In this document: piece after piece, positions 59,438 to 64,000 of the stretch
Layout of the letters: each line of letters opens with the position of its first letter
How positions within the stretch are numbered: the stretch's first letter is position 1
Source of the DNA: Flintibacter muris
Lineage (GTDB): Bacteria > Bacillota > Clostridia > Oscillospirales > Oscillospiraceae
Length of the DNA stretch: 64,000 nucleotides
Assembly: GCF_943192995.1 (NCBI RefSeq)
Contig: NZ_CALPCP010000010.1
Location: 1 to 64,000 of the forward strand
Direction of reading: 5' to 3'
Position numbers and translations under genes: made by a program
Notes under the pieces: model-generated
What the model was told of the DNA's origin: nothing
The model's database searches: none
The model's input: only the letters and a program-made list of their open reading frames with translations

Positions 59438-60102
59438 TCAGTTGTCATGTCCCTGCATATCAAACACATCCCGGAACTTCCAGACGATCTCGATCTCGGT
59501 GAGAGAGGACACCAGCACTTCCTGGATGAATGTCTGTGCCAGCTCCGCCGTCAGTTCCGTAGCCCCAGCAAAGGAAGTGAACACATCATCCTCCTGTGCC
59601 TTATGAGTTCTTTGATTCGTTCTTCTGAAATAGAGGGTGAATGTTTGCAGAACTGCTTTCCATGTTCCACACGGTTGGCGCAGCGCCAGACAATTTCACC
59701 GGCAGGCCGGGTAATGCGACGATAATTATGATTGCACTCTGCACAAACTAAGAGGCCACTCAGTACACTCTGTGAGTTGTACCGGGTGGCCTTCCGTTTG
59801 TTGGTATCTTCATCGATATTGCTACGCCTACTCTTATCCCCTTGCACCAGGAAGAAGTCATCAAAGCTGACGATATAGCCAATATACTTCTGATTGGAGA
59901 GCAGATTGCTGAGTACCGGCTGCGTCCAGCGTTCTTTTCCCTTTGGGGAGGGTATCCCATGTTCAAAAAGAAATTGAGCAATCCCGCCCAGACTCATGCC
60001 GGAAAGGTACTGCTGATAAATAGTTTTGACGATATTTGCTTTTTCAGGATCTACAATGATTCGACTATCAGATGCTGATATAAATCCATATGGAAGTGAC
60101 AT
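59438..60102 (-). pseudogene. Large serine recombinase, N-terminally truncated and frameshifted
   Basis: The recombinase domain (PYGFISASDSRIIVDPEKAN, then GIAQFLFEHGIPSPKGKERW) and zinc ribbon (GLLVCAECNHNYRRITR, later CANRVEHGKQFCKHS) of a TnpX/phiC31-type serine integrase are present. The catalytic resolvase domain of about 140 residues is missing. Around 59600 the frame breaks: the frame first reads to a stop at 59551, while another frame carries the expected C-terminal FIQEVLVSSLTEIEIVWKFR, ending at 59438. So it is dead, a remnant of an integrated element. Confidence 0.85.
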
Positions 60103-60198
60103 GAGGGGGTAATGTCAAGAATGATGCGCAAAATAGTTTGCAGGCTCTGGCGAATAAAATCAGCCAGCAGTAGAGGCATCCTCCATGGCAGGCTCTAA

Positions 60199-60577
60199 GT
60201 GCCTGTTTAAAATCTTTTGACAAAAGGAGGCGGGAGGCAGATAATAGAGAAAAACAAGCGGGAGTTGGGGGAAATGCGTCAATATCCAAGTGAAATCAGC
60301 CGGGAAGAATATAACCTGATCCGCGAGGATTTGGAAGGAGCAAAGAAAACAACCCGGCCCCGAAAATATGATTTATACGATGTGTTTTGTGCGGTGTTAT
60401 ATGTAATCCAGGGTGGAATACAATGGCGAATGCTGCCCAGCGATTATCCCAAATGGCAGAGCGTGTACTACTATTTCCGGGTATGGTCCGAAAAAGATAA
60501 AACAGGGGTCAGCGTTCTGGACAAAGTGTTGCAAAAATTGGTAAAACAGATACGGAACGAAGACTTAAGGCGGGATA
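60199..60577 (+). mobile_element. Truncated IS5-family copy (left end and OrfA start)
   Basis: Left end GTGCCTGTTTAAAATCTTTT resembles the terminal repeat of the IS at 36081. From ATG 60274 it encodes MRQYPSEISREEYNLIREDL and onward, about 90% like OrfA of the complete copy, up to KQIRNEDLRRD. After about 60575 the similarity stops and unrelated DNA follows, so the DDE region and right end are lost. Confidence 0.85.
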
Positions 60578-60593
60578 TGTCTACAAATAATAA

Positions 60594-60623
60594 TGCCGCA
60601 GTAAAATGACTGCGGCACAAAGG
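60594..60623 (+). terminator. Hairpin at the end of the IS remnant
   Basis: TGCCGCAG (60594-60601) pairs with CTGCGGCA (60610-60617), followed by CAAAGGTTTT. Could act as terminator for tRNA-side or remnant transcription. Confidence 0.5.
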
Positions 60624-60686
60624 TTTTATGTGATTATATATAAAAGTTGACAGACTACGCCCTTGGTGTAACCTGTCAACTTATCA

Positions 60687-60775
60687 TGGCGGAGCGGGTG
60701 GGATTCGAACCCACGGACGGTTGCCCGTCAACTGATTTCGAGTCAGTCCCGTTATGACCACTTCGATACCGCTCC
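60687..60775 (-). tRNA. tRNA-Ser (anticodon CGA)
   Basis: Acceptor stem GGAGCGG (60775-60769) pairs with CCGCTCC (60697-60691); discriminator G and an encoded CCA end at 60687. Anticodon stem ACTGA/TCAGT with loop CTCGAAA gives CGA, reading UCG. A long variable arm (TGACGGGCAACCGTC) is the class II serine mark, and the T-arm reads GTGGGTTCGAATCCCAC. Confidence 0.96.
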
Positions 60776-60811
60776 ATGTGATAATTATTCAGTTTTCAGC
60801 GCGGATAACAT

Positions 60812-60845
60812 GATTTCGAGTCAGCCCCTGTCATGACCACTTCAT
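60812..60845 (-). other. Partial copy of the tRNA-Ser anticodon region
   Basis: TGATTTCGAGTCAG (60813-60826) is identical to the tRNA anticodon-arm region, followed by CCCCTGTCATGACCACTTC, close to TCCCGTTATGACCACTTC of the tRNA D-arm side. The acceptor, T and variable arms are absent. It lies about 40 bp upstream of the tRNA and may be an old attachment-site duplication. Confidence 0.65.
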
Positions 60846-60880
60846 TGACATCCACGGATTATGATAGCAGATTGCCATTT

Positions 60881-60918
60881 AAAGCGGCTAATGACCGCTC
60901 ACTTGTAACAGCCGCTTT
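60881..60918. repeat. Inverted repeat
   Basis: AAAGCGGCT (60881-60889) and AGCCGCTTT (60910-60918) are perfect arms with a 20-base loop. Purpose unknown. Confidence 0.45.
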
Positions 60919-61054
60919 GTCCTTTCCATGGACAGATAGGACCAGCCACTTAAGTTTTATTATACGATACCAGAAATTCAAAAAAAAATCAAGGTCTTCC
61001 GTCAAACTTTATTACCGGACATCCGTTACCATCAAACCATGTCTGCTGCGACTA

Positions 61055-61104
61055 AACAGGCAACGCCGCCGTATCACATTTTTCCGTGATGCGGCGGCGC
61101 TGTT
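61055..61104. repeat. Strong inverted repeat after the XRE gene
   Basis: CGCCGCCGTATCAC (61064-61077) and GTGATGCGGCGGCG (61086-61099) form a 14-bp stem with one mismatch and an 8-base loop; AACAG/CTGTT extend it. It may end the minus-strand XRE transcript, although no T-run follows. The other bases between 60919 and 61054 show nothing recognisable. Confidence 0.55.
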
Positions 61105-61153
61105 CAATACAGCGGCTGCCAGCGGTCGTAAACTTTGCGGTGGGACGCTGGGC

Positions 61154-61366
61154 TCAGCCTCCGATCCAGTCCCGCCCCACCAGCTCGTCCAGGCTGACCA
61201 TGAAGAAGTCGGCCAGCTTGATAAGCTGAGCAATGGACGGTTCACTTCTGCCGCCTTCGTAATTTTGATAAGTTCTAAGGTTAATGCCCAAATATTCCGC
61301 AACTTCTCGTTGCTTTTTGCTCGATTTTTTTCGGATTGATTTCAAGGAGTCAGAAAATTGGCTCAT
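61154..61366 (-). CDS. XRE-family helix-turn-helix regulator
   Basis: A 70-residue single-domain regulator: SDSLKSIRKKSSKKQREVAE, YLGINLRTYQNYEGGRSEPS, LIKLADFFMVSLDELVGRDW. GGAG lies 8 bp before the ATG. It is divergent from the small gene at 61444 across 77 bp of A/T-rich DNA, a usual arrangement for a repressor and its target. It belongs to the mobile-looking region between the rhomboid-like gene and smc. Confidence 0.87.
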   Translation of the reverse strand: MSQFSDSLKSIRKKSSKKQREVAEYLGINLRTYQNYEGGRSEPSIAQLIKLADFFMVSLDELVGRDWIGG

Positions 61367-61443
61367 TTTGAAAACTCCTACATAGCGCAGTAAAAATCGA
61401 CGTATAAAATATGAATATATTTACACATAAGGAGCGATCTGCC

Positions 61444-61719
61444 ATGAACTTTGCTTTCTTAGAAATGATTTACAACATCCTGGAGCTGCAAGATCTATCA
61501 TACCAGATTTACCGGCAAATTCCCAATCGGGTGGAGGAGGAAGAAAACTTCCGGCAGGTTTGGAGCAAATGCGCCGCAGCACCCGATTGCGATACACAAA
61601 AGCTGTTCCTTCGCCTGGAGGACGCGTTCAACCGCACCGGATCGCTTCACTCCTGGGCGGCCTTTTTTGCCGGCGCCTTTTTCATTTGGAATCTCCTCCG
61701 GGCTATGGAGCAAATTTAA
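61444..61719 (+). CDS. Hypothetical protein divergent from XRE regulator
   Basis: A 91-residue protein: MNFAFLEMIYNILELQDLSY, an acidic middle (VEEEENFRQVWSKC) and a hydrophobic end (SWAAFFAGAFFIWNLLRAME). The ATG at 61444 is 8 bp after AAGGAG; the in-frame ATG at 61411 has no ribosome site. Family not recognised. It might be the target or partner of the adjacent regulator. It overlaps the end of smc by 4 bp, convergent. Confidence 0.65.
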   Translation: MNFAFLEMIYNILELQDLSYQIYRQIPNRVEEEENFRQVWSKCAAAPDCDTQKLFLRLEDAFNRTGSLHSWAAFFAGAFFIWNLLRAMEQI

Positions 61720-64000
61720 CGGATATTCAATTCCTTCTCCACGTCGTTGAGGTTGATGGTGAGCATCCGGCTCACCCCCTGCTCCTGCATAGTCACGCCG
61801 TAGAGCACGTCGGCCTCCTCCATGGTGCCCCGGCGGTGGGTGATGACAATAAACTGGGTCCGCTCCGCCATGGTGCGCATGTAGTGGGCAAAACGCACCA
61901 CGTTGGCATCGTCCAGGGCGGCCTCAATCTCGTCCATCACCACGAAGGGGGTAGGGCGTACCTTTAGAATGGCGAAGTACAGGGCGATAGCCACAAAGGC
62001 TTTCTCGCCGCCGGACAGTAGAGTGATGATTTTCAGCGCCTTGCCCGGGGGCTGTACCTTGATCTCAATGCCGCAGTTAAGGATGTCCTCCGGGTCCTCC
62101 AGTTCCAGGTTGGCCTTGCCGCCGCCGAAGAGCTCCAGGAAGGTCTGGCCAAAGGCCTCGTTGATAGTGGTAAACTCCCGCTGGAAGATGGCCTTCATCT
62201 CGTTAGTGATGCCGGCAATAATTTCTTCCAGCTCTTTTTTTGCCTTGTCCACGTCGTCCCGCTGGTCGGTGAGGTAGGTGTAGCGCTCGTTCACCCGGGA
62301 AAATTCCTCAATGGCCCCCACGTTTACGTTGCCCAGGGAGGAGATGGACCGTTTCAGCTCAGAGATCCGGCGGCTGGCCTTCTGAACTGACTCAATCTCC
62401 ACCCGCTGCTGGCGGGCGGCCTCGTGGCTGAGCTCGTAGTTCTCCCACAGCTTGTCCAGCAGCTGTTTCTCCTCCATAGAGGAGGACACCTTTTTCTGCT
62501 CCAGACGGGAGACCTCCCCCTCGGTGCGCAGCAGTTCCTCGTTCAGTGACTGGCTCTCCCGGGTGGCCTTCACCCGCTGGCCCTCCAGGTCAATTTTCTC
62601 CTGGTTCAGCCGGGCGATCGCCTCATTCTGACTGCGGCTCTCCTCCTGGAGGGCAGCCAGGGTCGCCTGCTTCTCGCCGATCTCCTGGGTAAAGCCCGCG
62701 TTTTTCGCCTCGTAGCCGGCCATGAGGGCCCGGCTCTGGTCCCGGTCCCCGGCCATACTGGCTTTCAGCTCTTCCAGCTCGGTCAGGCCCGACCGGGTGG
62801 CCTCCCGTTCCGCCTCCAGGGCGGCCTGGGCGGCAGTGAGGGCGGCCACCTCCTGGGCAATGCGGGCGGAGCGCTCCTGTACCTCCGTCTGGCCCCTGGC
62901 CTTCCCCTCGGCCTCACTCTTGAGGGCGGCGGTCTCCCCCTCCAGGGCCTGGATGCGGGAGCGTGCCGCCTGGGTGTCAGTTTCGATCTGGGCGGCACGG
63001 CTCTTGAGCTGTTCCAGCTCCTCCTGCTGTCCCCCCTGCTGGCGCTCCAGCTCAGCGGTGACGGTGCGGCGCTGGGACAGCTCGCCCTCCGCTTTCAGGA
63101 TGGCGTCCTCCCACTGGCGCAGCTGGTTTTGGGCGGTCTCCAGCTCGTAGGCAGCGGCGGTGGCCTCCCGCTCCGCCTCCGCCACCGTTTTCACTACCTC
63201 CGCCACCCGGGCACGGATATCCGTCAGCTGCTTGTTCAGCCGCTCCAGCTCGTTGGCCCGACTGAGGATGCCGGCGCTGCGGCTGGCGGAGCCGCCCGTC
63301 ATGGACCCGCCCGGGTTGAGCACCTGGCCGTCCAGGGTGACAATGCGGAAGGAATATTTGTACTTCCGGGCGGCGGCAATGGCGGCGTCCAGATTTTCCA
63401 TCACGGCCACCCGGCCCAGCAGATTGGAAAACACATTCTTATACCTGGGGTCAAAGGAAATCAGCTGGTCGCCAATGCCCACAAAGCCGGGCTCATGGCG
63501 CAGGTTGTCCCCATCCCGGAGGAAGCCTGGCCGGATGGAGCTGACAGGCAGGATGGTGGCCCGGCCCCCGTCCCGGCGTTTCAGGTACTGGATGACCGCC
63601 TTGCCGTCCTCCTCCCGCTCCACTACAATGTTCTGCATGGCCCCGCCCAGGGCGGTTTCAATGGCCACAGTGTACCGGTCCGGGACTTTCAAAAGGTCGG
63701 CCACCGGGCCGTGGATGTTTTGCAGCGTCCCCCGCTGGGCTTCGTTCATCACCAGCTTGACTGCCTTGGTGTAGCCCTCGTGCTCCCGCTCCATCTCGGT
63801 GAGCAGCTTGATCCGGGAGGTGAGGGCGTTTTCCTCCATTTGCAGCTTGACATGGGTGTCTCTGCTCTGGTCCCACTTCTTTTTCCGGGCGTCCATTCTC
63901 AGCTGATAGCCCTGGATCACGTTTTTGACCGCGTCCCGCTCCTCCACCGCGTCGTCGTACCGGCGCTTGGCGGAGCGGACTTCCTTTTGGGCCTCTTCCA
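61716..64000 (-). CDS. smc: Chromosome segregation protein SMC, C-terminal part (cut by window end)
   Basis: About 761 residues of SMC are in the window; the reading frame continues past 64000, so the N-terminal Walker A is outside. Seen here: the end of the first coiled coil, the hinge (GPVADLLKVPDRYTVAIETA, then GGSMTGGSASRSAG near 63290), a long second coiled coil rich in Glu, Ala, Gln and Arg, and the C-terminal ATPase head with signature LLSGGEKAFVAIALYFAI, Walker B PFVVMDEIEAALDDANV and the D-loop. SMC with ScpA/B compacts and separates chromosomes. Confidence 0.97.
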   Translation of the reverse strand, partial: EEAQKEVRSAKRRYDDAVEERDAVKNVIQGYQLRMDARKKKWDQSRDTHVKLQMEENALTSRIKLLTEMEREHEGYTKAVKLVMNEAQRGTLQNIHGPVADLLKVPDRYTVAIETALGGAMQNIVVEREEDGKAVIQYLKRRDGGRATILPVSSIRPGFLRDGDNLRHEPGFVGIGDQLISFDPRYKNVFSNLLGRVAVMENLDAAIAAARKYKYSFRIVTLDGQVLNPGGSMTGGSASRSAGILSRANELERLNKQLTDIRARVAEVVKTVAEAEREATAAAYELETAQNQLRQWEDAILKAEGELSQRRTVTAELERQQGGQQEELEQLKSRAAQIETDTQAARSRIQALEGETAALKSEAEGKARGQTEVQERSARIAQEVAALTAAQAALEAEREATRSGLTELEELKASMAGDRDQSRALMAGYEAKNAGFTQEIGEKQATLAALQEESRSQNEAIARLNQEKIDLEGQRVKATRESQSLNEELLRTEGEVSRLEQKKVSSSMEEKQLLDKLWENYELSHEAARQQRVEIESVQKASRRISELKRSISSLGNVNVGAIEEFSRVNERYTYLTDQRDDVDKAKKELEEIIAGITNEMKAIFQREFTTINEAFGQTFLELFGGGKANLELEDPEDILNCGIEIKVQPPGKALKIITLLSGGEKAFVAIALYFAILKVRPTPFVVMDEIEAALDDANVVRFAHYMRTMAERTQFIVITHRRGTMEEADVLYGVTMQEQGVSRMLTINLNDVEKELNIR

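Noticed and set aside
59438..60102. Functional site-specific recombinase
   Set aside because: The N-terminal catalytic serine domain is absent and the C-terminus is out of frame.
60812..60845. Second functional tRNA-Ser gene
   Set aside because: Only the anticodon and D-arm region is matched; acceptor, variable and T arms are missing.

Overview
The window is about 60% GC chromosomal DNA of a Firmicute. The Gram-positive signs are a T-box leader, a tetrahydrofolate riboswitch, strong AGGAGG ribosome sites, consensus sigma-A promoters with 17-bp spacers and a GAAC-N4-GTTC SOS box. Gene content, GC and the dispersed palindromic repeats fit a gut Oscillospiraceae-type clostridium (Flavonifractor/Lawsonibacter/Pseudoflavonifractor-like). 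That placement is inference; there is no rRNA here to confirm it.

1-6.3 kb is a folate/one-carbon block: LysR regulator, ftcD, fchA, a THF riboswitch, folT, hutD, folC and a formate/nitrite channel. It joins the last steps of histidine breakdown (formimino transfer to THF and cyclodeamination) to folate import, folate polyglutamylation and probably formate export. 6.6-13.3 kb holds degV, an SGNH hydrolase plus lipoprotein pair, a DUF2156-type acyltransferase, a metallophosphatase and thrS behind a T-box. 13.5-26.4 kb holds pyrE, radC, uvrB (promoter with an SOS box), uvrA, recD2 and small accessory genes: a REP-transposase remnant, ybaK, two XRE regulators, a TfoX-N protein and small membrane proteins. 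26.6-35.9 kb holds a HAD phosphatase, cdd, lplA and a 2-oxoacid (probably pyruvate) dehydrogenase operon in which both E1 subunits are one polypeptide; lplA and the DeoR-type regulator are divergent and share candidate operators. 36-37.2 kb is an apparently intact IS5-family element (transposase needing a -1 frameshift) and repeats.

37.1-50.6 kb is mostly minus strand: a CarD-like regulator with a small partner, a GH42 beta-galactosidase, nifS-nifU behind a promoter with a perfect palindrome, an M20 amidohydrolase, metNIQ, a LysR regulator, trkA-trkH and an anchored protein. 50.7-58.0 kb holds a nucleoside phosphorylase with an extra C-terminal domain, a MATE transporter behind a structured leader, and a polyamine ABC operon with fused PotC-PotD. 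58.3-61.7 kb is a rhomboid-like protein and then a decayed mobile region (broken serine recombinase, truncated IS copy, tRNA-Ser with a nearby partial copy, XRE regulator). The window ends inside smc.

Three or more families of short palindromic repeats lie between genes, and a piece of the transposase type (RAYT) known to act on such repeats is present. I found no CRISPR array, phage module or obvious defence system. Most genes are well-known families. The more unusual points are the repeat/RAYT relationship, the fusions, the structured leaders and the tRNA-associated remnant.
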